A stretch of 64,000 nucleotides of DNA, taken from positions 362,141-426,140 of the forward strand of contig NZ_BCQT01000019.1 in the NCBI RefSeq assembly GCF_001552215.1, in the 5' to 3' direction. Shown here in pieces: positions 29,651-37,748 of the stretch. The notes beneath the pieces were generated by a model that was not told where the DNA came from, did not search any database, and saw only the letters and a list, made by a program, of their open reading frames with translations. Source of the stretch: Actinomadura macra NBRC 14102 (lineage in GTDB: Bacteria; Actinomycetota; Actinomycetes; Streptosporangiales; Streptosporangiaceae). The position numbers and the translations under genes were made by a program. How positions within the stretch are numbered: the stretch's first letter is position 1; each line of letters begins with the position of its first letter.

Positions 29651-30142
29651 TCACCCGCCCGCCATGGCCGTCGCCAGTGTCCAGAACAGGAACAACACGG
29701 CGGTCGTCACCGCCCACGCGAGGGCCTGCCAGGACAGTTCCCCGCAGCGGTGCGCCGCCGACAGCAGCCGGCGCAGCTGCACGTCGCGGACCCGCTCGTC
29801 CAGCACGGCGGACGAGCCGAACGGCGTCCAGGGCACGCCGGGGTCGACGGGCGAGCCCGTGCTGCCGCGCACCTGCCCGAGCACCGACACCAGGGTCCGC
29901 CGGGACCGGATCGCATACACCGCCGAGACCGCGAACGTCCCCGCCACTACCGGCAGCAGCGCCAGCGCGACGGCACCAGGTAGGCCCGCCGCCAGTCGTG
30001 TCACGGTCCCCACCAGGACCAGGGCGAGCAGCACCGCGGCGATCACGGCGTCCTGGCCGCAGAGCCGGACCAGGGCGCAGGCGTGCCCGAGTATGTCCTC
30101 CGGCGCCTCCCCGCCCTGTCCGGGACGGAATGCAGTAACCAA
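29651..30142 (-). CDS. Small membrane protein resembling Pycsar-effector/DUF5706 proteins
   Basis: About 163 residues. A short cytoplasmic helix (EDILGHACALVRLCGQDAV) leads into two adjacent membrane helices (roughly residues 32-52 and 55-76) ending in SRR. A loop of about 60 residues follows, then a third helix at the C-terminus (LAWAVTTAVLFLFWTL). This layout resembles DUF5706/SLATT-type membrane effectors. A TTG at 30142 is preferred because GAGG lies about 9 bases ahead and coding bias starts there; a GTG at 30256 would add 38 poorly biased codons. First gene of the operon, ending 4 bases before the STAND gene. Family assignment is by topology only. Confidence 0.6.
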   Translation of the reverse strand: MVTAFRPGQGGEAPEDILGHACALVRLCGQDAVIAAVLLALVLVGTVTRLAAGLPGAVALALLPVVAGTFAVSAVYAIRSRRTLVSVLGQVRGSTGSPVDPGVPWTPFGSSAVLDERVRDVQLRRLLSAAHRCGELSWQALAWAVTTAVLFLFWTLATAMAGG

Positions 30143-30251
30143 CGCGTCACCGTCCTCACGGGTCGATCTGATCTTCCACAAACCATGGTGGGGCAACAAG
30201 GGTGAAACGTCCGTCCGCAGGCGCACGAACTGGCTGAGTCTGGTGACGCAT

Positions 30252-30264
30252 TCCACTCAGTGGA
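30252..30264. promoter_or_regulatory. 13-bp palindrome in the divergent promoter region of the STAND operon
   Basis: TCCACT-C-AGTGGA forms a perfect inverted repeat between the membrane-protein gene and the divergent hydrolase gene (30333). It is a plausible operator for one of the operon's regulators. It does not match the E. coli CRP consensus. Confidence 0.35.
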
Positions 30265-30332
30265 CCACCCGCCGGTGCCCACGGCGGCCGATGGTGGAGG
30301 ATGGAACCCCTGACCACCCGGCGGGAGGACTC

Positions 30333-30998
30333 ATGAGCTACACGGGCAACGTCGAGGCCGGCGGCCGCCCCGACGTCCGGGAGCTGCCGGGCCTGGCCGT
30401 CACGAAGGTGGCGGTGGGCCCCTACGACAACAACGCCTACATCCTGCGCTGCACCGCCACCGGGGAGCAGCTGCTCGTCGACGCGGCCAACGAGGCGTCC
30501 CGGCTGCTGGAGCTGCTGGGAGACAGGCCGCTCGCCCGCATCGTGACCACCCACCGTCACCAGGACCACTGGATGGCGCTGGGCAAGGTGGCGCGGGCGA
30601 CCGGCGCGCCGGTCGTCGCGCACCCCCGCGACGCCGAGGCGCTGCCCGAGCCGGTCACCGAGCCCGTCGAGCAGGGCTCGACCATCCGGGTGGGACGCGC
30701 GACGCTGGAGGTCATCCACCTGCGCGGGCACACGCCCGGCTCGATCGCGCTGCTGTACGACGCGGGCGGCGAGCTGGCGGCGACCCCGCACCTGTTCACC
30801 GGCGACAGCCTGTTCCCCGGCGGCGTCGGCAACACCTGGGGCGACCCGACGCTTTTCAAGCAACTGCTGGCGGACGTGGAGGAGCGCGTGTTCGACCGCC
30901 TCCCCGACACCACCTGGTTCTACCCTGGTCACGGCAAGGACTCGACGCTCGGCCGCGAGCGCCCCTCGCTGCCCGAATGGCGCTCCCGCGGCTGGTGA
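30333..30998 (+). CDS. Metallo-beta-lactamase-fold hydrolase (glyoxalase II-like)
   Basis: A 221-residue enzyme with the metal motif HRHQDH (after IVTTHR), a further histidine in LRGHTPGS, the aspartate in FTGDSLF and the final histidine in YPGHG. These residues match glyoxalase II/hydroxyacylglutathione-hydrolase-type proteins, which split thioesters. ATG 30333 follows GGGAGGA. In this mycothiol organism a mycothiol thioester is the likely substrate type; that is inference. Confidence 0.85.
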   Translation: MSYTGNVEAGGRPDVRELPGLAVTKVAVGPYDNNAYILRCTATGEQLLVDAANEASRLLELLGDRPLARIVTTHRHQDHWMALGKVARATGAPVVAHPRDAEALPEPVTEPVEQGSTIRVGRATLEVIHLRGHTPGSIALLYDAGGELAATPHLFTGDSLFPGGVGNTWGDPTLFKQLLADVEERVFDRLPDTTWFYPGHGKDSTLGRERPSLPEWRSRGW

Positions 30999-31031
30999 CC
31001 GCCGCCTGGCGGACCGAGGAACAACGGGTGT

Positions 31032-31059
31032 GGAGTGTTCGTTTCTCCAACTACACTCC
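31032..31059. promoter_or_regulatory. Inverted repeat upstream of the P-loop gene
   Basis: GGAGTGT and ACACTCC form perfect 7-bp arms with 14 bases between them, two helical turns from arm centre to arm centre. This is the spacing of a typical dimeric regulator site. Confidence 0.4.
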
Positions 31060-31110
31060 CACCGACCTCGGGGCCGAACCAGGAGATGGACCATCCACGA
31101 ACCCACTGAT

Positions 31111-31683
31111 GTGGACCCGGGACCGGCTCTGCGCTTCCCCGCCGGTTCGCTGGTGCTCGTCGCGGGGCTCCCGGGGGCGGGCAAGAGCACCCTGCTCAAC
31201 CGGATCTACCGGCTGCGCGGCGACGAGACCGCGCCGGTCCCGTTCGGCGACGTCCGGGTGATCGACTCGCGGCAGTCCCGCAACTGGTGGGCACGCTTCC
31301 TGCGCCCGCTCCCCCCGCGCCTGCGCACCCCCCTCGTCCATGCGACGCATGTGTGGCGGATCGGCCGCGCGGTCGCCGGCGGCCACGGCGTCGTCGCGCA
31401 CACCCGCGGCACCTGGCCGCACATCCTGCACTGTTTCGCCCTGCTGGCCCGCCTGCGCGGCGGCGAGGTGCACCTCGTCCTCATCGACGTCGACCCCGAA
31501 ACCGCGCGTGCCGGACAGGTCGCGCGCGGGCGGGTCGTCACCGGCGCCACGTTCGCCCGGCACTGCCGGCGCTGGCTGCCGCTGGTGGAACGCGCGCGCG
31601 GCGGCGCCGTGCCGCCCGCCGCCGGCGTCACCGTCCTGGACCGTGACGCCGCCGACAAGCTTGAGGTCATCCGCTTCGGCTGA
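31111..31683 (+). CDS. Small P-loop ATPase/kinase-like protein
   Basis: About 190 residues with a clear Walker A (VLVAGLPGAGKSTLLNRIYRL) right after the N-terminus and a zeta-toxin/adenylate-kinase-like layout (VVAHTRGTWPHILH, HLVLIDVDPETARAGQ, ARHCRRW). The related family phosphorylates small molecules or acts as a nucleotide-dependent switch; the substrate is unknown. The start is uncertain. GTG 31111 gives the natural N-terminus but has no ribosome site. AGGAG at 31081 abuts an out-of-frame ATG whose 7-codon frame stops one base before 31111. It precedes mscR by 60 bases. Confidence 0.65.
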   Translation: MDPGPALRFPAGSLVLVAGLPGAGKSTLLNRIYRLRGDETAPVPFGDVRVIDSRQSRNWWARFLRPLPPRLRTPLVHATHVWRIGRAVAGGHGVVAHTRGTWPHILHCFALLARLRGGEVHLVLIDVDPETARAGQVARGRVVTGATFARHCRRWLPLVERARGGAVPPAAGVTVLDRDAADKLEVIRFG

Positions 31684-31743
31684 GCGCGACGAACCGACGC
31701 ATCTATAGGGTCGTAGAGCACGGATTCGACGAGAGGCGGCAGC

Positions 31744-32829
31744 ATGGCGCAGCAGGTACGGGGGGTCGTCGCACCGGGGCGGGGGGAGCCGGTGCGGATG
31801 GAGACGGTCACGGTCCCGGGCCCGGGGCCCGGGGAGGCGGTCGTCCAGGTGCAGGCGTGCGGGGTCTGCCACACCGACCTGCACTATCGCGAGGGTGGGA
31901 TCAACGACGAGTTCCCGTTCCTTCTCGGGCATGAGGCCGCCGGAGTGGTGGAGTCGGTGGGCGCCGGGGTGAGCGAGGTCGCGCCGGGCGACTTCGTCGT
32001 CCTGAACTGGCGCGCGGTGTGCGGGCAGTGCCGCGCGTGCCGGCGCGGACGGCCCTGGTACTGCTTCGACACGCACAATGCCGCGCAGAAGATGACCCTG
32101 GAGGACGGCACCGAACTGTCCCCGGCGCTCGGCATCGGCGCGTTCGCGGACAAGACGCTCGTCGCCGCGGGGCAGTGCACCAAGGTCGACCCGGCCGCCA
32201 AGCCGGCGGTGGCCGGGCTGCTCGGCTGCGGCGTGATGGCCGGGCTCGGGGCGGCGATCAACACCGGCGGGGTCGGGCGCGGCGACTCGGTCGCGGTCAT
32301 CGGCTGCGGCGGCGTCGGATCGGCGGCGGTCCTCGGAGCACGGCTCGCGGGCGCGGCGAAGATCATCGCGATCGATCTGGACGAGCGGAAGCTGGCGGCC
32401 GCGACGTCCCTCGGCGCGACGCACACCGTCCACGCCAAGGACGCCGACGTGGTCGAGGCCGTGCGGGACCTCACCGGGGGCTTCGGCGCGGACGTCGTCA
32501 TCGACGCGGTCGGCCGCCCGGAGACCTACCGGCAGGCCTTCTACGCGCGGGACCTCGCCGGGACGGTCGTGCTCGTCGGCGTCCCGACCCCGGAGATGCG
32601 GCTGGAGCTGCCGCTGCTGGAGGTGTTCGGCCGCGGCGGGTCGCTGAAGTCGTCCTGGTACGGAGACTGCCTGCCGTCCCGGGACTTCCCGATGCTCATC
32701 GAGCTCTACCTCCAGGGGCGGCTCGACCTGGACGCGTTCGTGTCCGAGACGATCGCGCTGGACGGTGTGGAGGCGGCGTTCGAGAAGATGCACCACGGCG
32801 ACGTCCTGCGCTCGGTGGTGGTCCTCTGA
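31744..32829 (+). CDS. mscR: S-(hydroxymethyl)mycothiol dehydrogenase (mycothiol-dependent formaldehyde dehydrogenase)
   Basis: A 361-residue zinc alcohol dehydrogenase of class III type. Catalytic zinc ligands are Cys42, His63 and Glu64. Structural zinc ligands are Cys93, Cys96, Cys99 and Cys107. The NAD-binding motif VIGCGGVGSAAV lies mid-protein. It oxidises the formaldehyde-mycothiol adduct and also reduces S-nitrosomycothiol. Its stop overlaps the start of the next hydrolase (TGATG), the same pairing as in mycobacteria, so the two act together. Confidence 0.92.
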   Translation: MAQQVRGVVAPGRGEPVRMETVTVPGPGPGEAVVQVQACGVCHTDLHYREGGINDEFPFLLGHEAAGVVESVGAGVSEVAPGDFVVLNWRAVCGQCRACRRGRPWYCFDTHNAAQKMTLEDGTELSPALGIGAFADKTLVAAGQCTKVDPAAKPAVAGLLGCGVMAGLGAAINTGGVGRGDSVAVIGCGGVGSAAVLGARLAGAAKIIAIDLDERKLAAATSLGATHTVHAKDADVVEAVRDLTGGFGADVVIDAVGRPETYRQAFYARDLAGTVVLVGVPTPEMRLELPLLEVFGRGGSLKSSWYGDCLPSRDFPMLIELYLQGRLDLDAFVSETIALDGVEAAFEKMHHGDVLRSVVVL

Positions 32830-33458
32830 TGGGCGCCCGCGTCGACCACGTCGTGACGTCCGGGACGTTCTCGCTGGACGGCGGGACCTGGGAGGTCGAC
32901 AACAACGTCTGGATCGTCGGGGACGACGCGGAGGCGATCGTCATCGACGCCGCGCACGACGCCGAGGCCATCGCGGCGGCGGTGGGGGGCCGGAGGCTGG
33001 TGGCCATCGTGTCCACGCACGGCCACGACGATCACATCGACGCGGCACCCGAGCTCGCCGCGCGCACCGGAGCGCCCGTCCTGCTGCATCCGGACGACCT
33101 GATGCTGTGGGAGCAGTGCCACCCGGGGACCGCCCCGGACGGCGCGTTGGCGGACGGCCAGGTCGTCACCGTCGCCGGGACCGGCCTGACCGTCCTGCAC
33201 ACACCGGGGCACAGCCCTGGCGCGGTCTGCCTGCACGTCCCCGCGCTCGGGACGGTCTTCTCCGGCGACACCCTGTTCCAGGGTGGGCCGGGTGCGACCG
33301 GCCGGTCGTTCTCCGACTTCCCGACCATCATCGACTCGATCCGCGGGCGGCTCCTCACGCTGCCCGCCGAGACCGTCGTCCGCACGGGCCACGGCGACTC
33401 GACCACCGTCGGCGCCGAGGCACCGCATCTGGAGGAGTGGATAGCGCGCGGTCACTGA
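32829..33458 (+). CDS. Metallo-beta-lactamase-fold hydrolase coupled to mscR
   Basis: A 209-residue enzyme with HGHDDH in STHGHDDHID, LHTPGHSPGA, SGDTLFQGGPG and TGHGDST, the complete MBL metal set. Its start shares bases with the mscR stop, so translation is coupled. It is probably the thioesterase that completes formaldehyde detoxification by hydrolysing S-formylmycothiol. This is inferred from position, since the same gene pair occurs in mycobacteria. A terminator follows directly. Confidence 0.88.
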   Translation: MGARVDHVVTSGTFSLDGGTWEVDNNVWIVGDDAEAIVIDAAHDAEAIAAAVGGRRLVAIVSTHGHDDHIDAAPELAARTGAPVLLHPDDLMLWEQCHPGTAPDGALADGQVVTVAGTGLTVLHTPGHSPGAVCLHVPALGTVFSGDTLFQGGPGATGRSFSDFPTIIDSIRGRLLTLPAETVVRTGHGDSTTVGAEAPHLEEWIARGH

Positions 33459-33470
33459 TCGGCCCACGTG

Positions 33471-33499
33471 AGGCGGCGCCCCCGGGAGGAGCGCCGCCT
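33471..33499 (+). terminator. Hairpin terminator after the mscR pair
   Basis: AGGCGGCGC pairs perfectly with GCGCCGCCT over an 11-base loop, 13 bases after the MBL stop codon. There is only a weak T content after the stem. Confidence 0.7.
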
Positions 33500-33508
33500 T
33501 CGTGCTGT

Positions 33509-33718
33509 CAGTTCCTGATCCCGCTCTACTACCAGCAGGTCAAGGGACACGGCGCGCTCTCGGCCGGGCTCCTGCTCGTCCCGCAGGGCATCGGCGCGTT
33601 CTTCGGCATGCCCATCGCGGGACGGCTCAGCTTCTCGCTGCCGGGCCGCCCGGGCACGAGCGCCGCGATAGGGTCCCCGGTGGCGGCGGAGCCTTCGCGG
33701 GGCTCCACGGTGAGCTAG
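33509..33718 (+). pseudogene. Remnant of an MFS drug-efflux transporter
   Basis: About 70 codons that translate as a mid-protein piece of a 14-helix MFS pump: QFLIPLYYQQVKGHGALSAG followed by LLLVPQGIGAFFGMPIAGRL, the helix 8-10 region of EmrB/QacA proteins. After that the frame loses similarity and stops at 33716. No start codon, ribosome site, or remaining N- or C-terminal helices are present. It sits between a terminator and the next gene and is the only content of the 33459-33742 gap. Confidence 0.8.
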
Positions 33719-33742
33719 TTCCACGGCGAGCTTGGGGGTGGG

Positions 33743-34546
33743 ATGCAGCCCAGGACACCGCTCGCGCCACCCCTCCGTACGGCCGTGATGCTGTGCGCGG
33801 CCGTGCTGCTGAGCGCGGCGGCGGGATGCGGGCGCAGCGCTCGGGGAGCGTCCGGGGAACTGGAAGTCCCGCCGCCGACGGCGACCGTCCCGACCGCGCC
33901 CGCCTCGGCACCCGGCCCGGCGCCCTCGGCCTCCCCCACGGCGATGTCTCCCAGCGCGGCGGCGTCCGCCACTCCGGACGGCCGGCCCCTCGGGCGGCCC
34001 GGCAAGTGGCGCATCACCACGTACTACACCGCGTTGCAGAGCCTCTACCGCGGCAAGCCCAAGGCCGTGCGCGGCTGCCTGAAGTTCCACTGCTCGCATG
34101 GGAAGGATCCCCTGGGCTCCTATCCGCAGGACTTCCTCAAGGTGATCCAGACGGAGGGCAGCGGGCGCATCACGTCCGGACCGGAGCGCGGCCGCTACCT
34201 CAACTGGTCGTCCAGCGTCGGCTTCTGGCTGGACGACACCACGCGCGACTCGGCGGGCCGCCCGCTGCGCGCCTGGACGTCCGCGGCGGCGGACAGGTCC
34301 GTCCTCGCGCGGGGCCGCCGTTTCGTGATCACCGACTGCGGGCGGGAGGGGAACGGACACCCGGTCGAGGCGAAGGTGTGCCGGAAGTTCCAGAAGGCCC
34401 GCTGGACGGTCACCGATCTGTTCCGCCCCGGTTACGGTGGCGAGGACCACGCCGACGTCTACATCGGTGAGGAGACCGGATCTCGCCTGGCCGAGTCGCC
34501 GTTCTACACGACGCTGCGCGGCGCCACGATCGGCCCGTCCTCGTAA
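33743..34546 (+). CDS. Lipoprotein with a 3D-type (double-psi beta-barrel) domain
   Basis: A 267-residue exported protein. It has a signal sequence with lipobox LSAAAGC (Cys29), then a Pro/Ala/Ser-rich linker to about residue 85. The C-terminal domain contains RITTYYTALQS, FVITDCGREG and a DHADVYIGEE end, similar to 3D/MltA-type folds that act on the cell wall. ATG 33743 is preceded by a G-rich site. Fold assignment is by motif resemblance; a peptidoglycan-related role is inference. Confidence 0.7.
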   Translation: MQPRTPLAPPLRTAVMLCAAVLLSAAAGCGRSARGASGELEVPPPTATVPTAPASAPGPAPSASPTAMSPSAAASATPDGRPLGRPGKWRITTYYTALQSLYRGKPKAVRGCLKFHCSHGKDPLGSYPQDFLKVIQTEGSGRITSGPERGRYLNWSSSVGFWLDDTTRDSAGRPLRAWTSAAADRSVLARGRRFVITDCGREGNGHPVEAKVCRKFQKARWTVTDLFRPGYGGEDHADVYIGEETGSRLAESPFYTTLRGATIGPSS

Positions 34547-34680
34547 CGCAGTGAGCACAGGCGTCCCATGGGCGCTCCATGAGGTGCGGGGTATCCGGTC
34601 GTCCCATCATGACCCGTCCAGCTTTCCCCACGTCCCGACGACCTCACTCCGGGGCGCTATCGAACGGGCGTCCGGGAAAG

Positions 34681-34698
34681 ATTGACCGGGCGGTCAAT
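34681..34698. promoter_or_regulatory. TetR-type operator
   Basis: ATTGACCG and CGGTCAAT form perfect 8-bp arms around GG, about 45 bases upstream of the SPW-TetR gene pair. This size and symmetry are typical of TetR-family sites, so autoregulation by the TetR gene at 35168 is likely. Confidence 0.7.
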
Positions 34699-34743
34699 CA
34701 GGGAATCACGAGGAGGACGATAACTCCATACTGGAGGTGGCGG

Positions 34744-35079
34744 ATGGATAGGTTCGCATGGCAGGACGGGGTGGCCTTCCTGGCCGGCCTCGCCGCGCTC
34801 CTGGCCCCCGAACTGTGGGCCGACGACGCCGGTAAGCAACCGCTCATGGTGCTCGGCGCACTGCTGACGGCCGCGGGGTTGTACGCGCTGCTCGGCGCGG
34901 CCGGGCCCACGGCCTGGACGGCGACCGCGTTCGCACTGCTGATCTTCGTGGCGCCGTGGGCGTTCGGTTTCAGTGGCCAGGACGCCGGTGCGTGGACCGC
35001 ATGGATCGCGGGCGGCGTCGCGACTATCGTCGGCGTGTGGGGAGCTACCCAGGCGCGCGGCGGCAAGGCCGCGGCCTGA
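34744..35079 (+). CDS. SPW-repeat membrane protein
   Basis: A 111-residue protein with four predicted membrane helices. Two SPW-type repeats are visible around LAPELWADD and VAPWAFGFSG. The family is small, membrane-bound and of unknown function. ATG 34744 follows GGAGGTGG by about 4 bases and removes a poorly biased N-terminal extension. The TetR gene follows 88 bases downstream on the same strand, probably in one operon. Confidence 0.8.
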   Translation: MDRFAWQDGVAFLAGLAALLAPELWADDAGKQPLMVLGALLTAAGLYALLGAAGPTAWTATAFALLIFVAPWAFGFSGQDAGAWTAWIAGGVATIVGVWGATQARGGKAAA

Positions 35080-35167
35080 CCGAGACAGAGACCGACACAG
35101 AGACCGAGTCATGGTCCCCGGGCGCGCGAGCGCCCTGGGGCCCAGCGGCCGTTCGGGGGCGGAGCCG

Positions 35168-35740
35168 ATGAGCGCATCCGGCGGGACCGGCACGGCCGAC
35201 TCGCGCACGAGGATCCTGGACGCGGCCGAGGCGCTGTTCGCCGACCGCGGCTACGAGGCCAGTTCCACCGCCCGGATCGCCGGGCACGCACAGGTCCCGA
35301 AGGGCCTGGTGTTCCACTACTTCCCGCAGAAGATCGACGTGCTGCTGGCCCTCGTCGACGAGCGGACGTTCGTCGAGGAACTGCCCGACGGGGCGGTCGA
35401 GGCGCTGCCGGGTGACCCCGCCGGCACGCTGTCGCGGCTGGCGCGCCGCCTCCCGCTGCACGCCTCGCCCGCGATGCGCCGGATCCTGTTCCGGGAGGCC
35501 GACACGCACCGGTCCGTCCGGGAGAGGCTCGGACGGTTGAACGGCGAGGTGTTCCGGCGTGCGCGGCACGCCCTCGAACTGGCCCTTCCCGGCGCCCGCG
35601 GAGACCAGGCCCGGCTGGAGGTCGCGGCCGCCACCTTCACCGCCGTCCTGATCTACCAGGAGAACCTGGCCTCCCTCACCGGCCAGCACATGGACCCCGA
35701 CGCCGTGGCCGACCTCATCGCCCGCGCGCTCGGCGCCTGA
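35168..35740 (+). CDS. TetR family transcriptional regulator
   Basis: A 190-residue regulator. The N-terminal helix-turn-helix reads TRILDAAEALFADRGYEASS and GHAQVPKGLVFHYFPQKID. The rest is a helical ligand-binding domain without recognisable specificity. ATG 35168 follows GGCGGAG. It probably represses its own operon through the palindrome at 34681. Confidence 0.9.
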   Translation: MSASGGTGTADSRTRILDAAEALFADRGYEASSTARIAGHAQVPKGLVFHYFPQKIDVLLALVDERTFVEELPDGAVEALPGDPAGTLSRLARRLPLHASPAMRRILFREADTHRSVRERLGRLNGEVFRRARHALELALPGARGDQARLEVAAATFTAVLIYQENLASLTGQHMDPDAVADLIARALGA

Positions 35741-35757
35741 CGCGAAGCCGTACCAGG

Positions 35758-36252
35758 TCAGAGACGGACCGGCTCCATCAGCCGGTGCGGGGAGCGCAGG
35801 GCGACGCTGACCGGGTCGTCGCGGTACAGGGCGCCGGGGCCGGCATGGATCTCCAGGTCGTCCATGGGGACGAGACGGCTGCACGACGGGCAGGTGCCGT
35901 CGGTCTCCACCGGCGTGCCGCACTCGACGTGGACGAAAATGCGGCACACCTCGGCGGACAGGTGCCGCTCACCCCAGCGTGAGAGCGTGTGCACGACGGG
36001 GAACAGTTCCTTGCCCATCTCGGTGAGCACGTAGTCGTGCCCGTCCTTGATCAGGACGCCGGTCTCCACCAGCACCTGCAGCCGTGCCGAGAGCACCGCG
36101 CGGGGGATGTCCAGGCGGGCCAGGAAGTCGCTGAACCGGCGCACGCCGTACATCGCGTCGCGGACGATCAGCAGGGTCCAGCGCTCCCCCACGACCTCCA
36201 GCGCCCGGGCCAGCGAGCAGTCCTGCGCGGCGTAGTCCTTGCCGAGTGCCAT
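35758..36252 (-). CDS. HxlR family transcriptional regulator
   Basis: A 164-residue winged-helix regulator. The HxlR core is DCSLARALEVVGERWTLLIV, then RRFSDFLARLDIPRAVLSARL and the wing DYVLTEMGKELFPVVHTL. A C-terminal extension carries a CxxC pair (TCPSCSR) plus an earlier cysteine, possibly a small metal site. ATG 36252 is chosen because the protein then starts with the family's usual short leader. It is divergent from the MFS gene at 36363, with three related palindromes between them. Confidence 0.88.
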   Translation of the reverse strand: MALGKDYAAQDCSLARALEVVGERWTLLIVRDAMYGVRRFSDFLARLDIPRAVLSARLQVLVETGVLIKDGHDYVLTEMGKELFPVVHTLSRWGERHLSAEVCRIFVHVECGTPVETDGTCPSCSRLVPMDDLEIHAGPGALYRDDPVSVALRSPHRLMEPVRL

Positions 36253-36275
36253 GAAGGTCACACTATCGCCCCCGA

Positions 36276-36344
36276 GGTTCAATCACCGAACCAGATCATG
36301 TTACGGTCGCCCAGTTGAGTTCATTCACTGAACCGAATCGGTTC
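36276..36344. promoter_or_regulatory. Cluster of three related palindromic operators (HxlR-MFS)
   Basis: Three inverted repeats share GGTTC/GAACC-type arms: GGTTC-N7-GAACC (36276-36292), GTTCA-TTCAC-TGAAC (36319-36333) and GAACCGA-A-TCGGTTC (36330-36344). The last two overlap. They span the promoter region between the divergent HxlR and MFS genes. Confidence 0.65.
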
Positions 36345-36362
36345 GTGGAACAGGGAGACCGC

Positions 36363-37748
36363 ATGACGACTCTGGCGACCCCTCGCGCCGGGCACCGCGC
36401 GCCGGGCTCCACCGCCGCGCTGGCGCTGCCGGCCGCCGCCACACTGCTGGCGCTGATGAACTACACCGCGCCGATGGCGGTCCTGACCGACACCGCGCAC
36501 GGGCTGCACGCGGGCGGGACGGCCCGTATCTGGCTGATGAGCTCGATCAGCCTCGGCCTCGCGGCGGCGCTGCTGGCCCTCGGCAGCCTGGCCGACGACC
36601 ACGGGCGCCGCCGGGTGTTCGCGCTCGGCGCCGGAGCGCTCGCCGCCTCCAGCGTCGCCTGCGCCGTGGCGCCCACCGCGCTGGTCTTCGTGATCGGGCG
36701 GATCGTGCAGGGCGCGGCGAGCGCGGCGCTGCTGGCCGCCGGGCTCGGCATCGTCGCCGCCGCCTTCGAGCCGGGACCGCGCCGCGCCCACGCCACCGGC
36801 GTCTGGGGCGCGATGCTCGGGCTCGGCATCGCGCTCGGCCCGATCGCCTCGGCCGGGACGACCTCGGCCGGGGGCTGGCGGGTCTGGTACTGGGTGGCGG
36901 CCGCGGCCTCGGTGGCGCTGCTCGCGGCGGCCCGTACGCTGCCGGAGTCCCGCGCGGCCCGCCCACGCGGCCTGGACCTGCCCGGCCTCGCCACGCTGAG
37001 CCTGGGTGTCGCGGCCCTGGTCGCGGCGATCACATGGGGGCGGGCGGGCTGGACCCGCCCGGCCCTCCTCGTGCTGTTCGCGGCGTCGGCGGTGCTGCTG
37101 GCCGCGTTCACCGCGATCGAGGTGCGGCGCCGGCGGCCGATGCTCGACCTCGCGCTGTTCCGCCGGCCGGCGTTCCTGCTGTCGATCACCGGCGCGCTGG
37201 TCACCGGGCTGGCCGTCATCGGGGTGATGAGCTACCTGGCCACGGTGATGACGGTCGTCCTCGGGCTGTCCCCGCTCGCCTCGGCACTGGTGCTGGCGAT
37301 CTGGTCGGGGCTGTCGTTCGTCGCGGCGCTCCAGGCGCGCCGCCTGCCGTCGCGGCTGCCCGCGGGCCAGCTTCTCGGCGCCGGGCTGGCGCTCAGCGCG
37401 GTGGGCGAGGTGGCGATGCTCGGGCTCGCGCCGGACGCGCACTGGTGGCGCCTCGTCCCCGGCCTGGCGGTGTCCGGCGTCGGCAGCGGTCTCGCGAACG
37501 CGATGCTCGCGCGGCTCGCCGTGGAGAGCGTCCCCGCCGACCGGGCCGGCATGGGGTCGGGCGCCAACAACACGGCCCGCTACATCGGCGCGTCGGTGGG
37601 CGTCGCGATCGTCGGCGCCATCGCCACCGGGTCCGGGGACGGGCCGTCCGGGCTGGCGCACGGCACGAACATCGCGATGCTCGTCTCTGCGGTCGTGGCG
37701 CTGGCCGGGGCCGCCCTGGCGGTCGCGCTCAGGCCAACTCCTCGATGA
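36363..37748 (+). CDS. MFS transporter
   Basis: A 461-residue efflux-type permease with about 12-14 membrane helices. Motif A appears as GSLADDHGRRRVFALG, and AMLGLGIALGPIAS corresponds to motif C. ATG 36363 follows GGGAG by about 6 bases. It is divergent from the HxlR regulator, which probably represses it until a toxic compound binds. Its 3' end overlaps the convergent VWA gene by 20 bases. The substrate is unknown. Confidence 0.88.
   Translation: MTTLATPRAGHRAPGSTAALALPAAATLLALMNYTAPMAVLTDTAHGLHAGGTARIWLMSSISLGLAAALLALGSLADDHGRRRVFALGAGALAASSVACAVAPTALVFVIGRIVQGAASAALLAAGLGIVAAAFEPGPRRAHATGVWGAMLGLGIALGPIASAGTTSAGGWRVWYWVAAAASVALLAAARTLPESRAARPRGLDLPGLATLSLGVAALVAAITWGRAGWTRPALLVLFAASAVLLAAFTAIEVRRRRPMLDLALFRRPAFLLSITGALVTGLAVIGVMSYLATVMTVVLGLSPLASALVLAIWSGLSFVAALQARRLPSRLPAGQLLGAGLALSAVGEVAMLGLAPDAHWWRLVPGLAVSGVGSGLANAMLARLAVESVPADRAGMGSGANNTARYIGASVGVAIVGAIATGSGDGPSGLAHGTNIAMLVSAVVALAGAALAVALRPTPR

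Noticed and set aside
25033..30142. A complete Pycsar defence system
   Set aside because: No pyrimidine cyclase gene is present in the window and the membrane protein match is by topology only, so the name is not justified.
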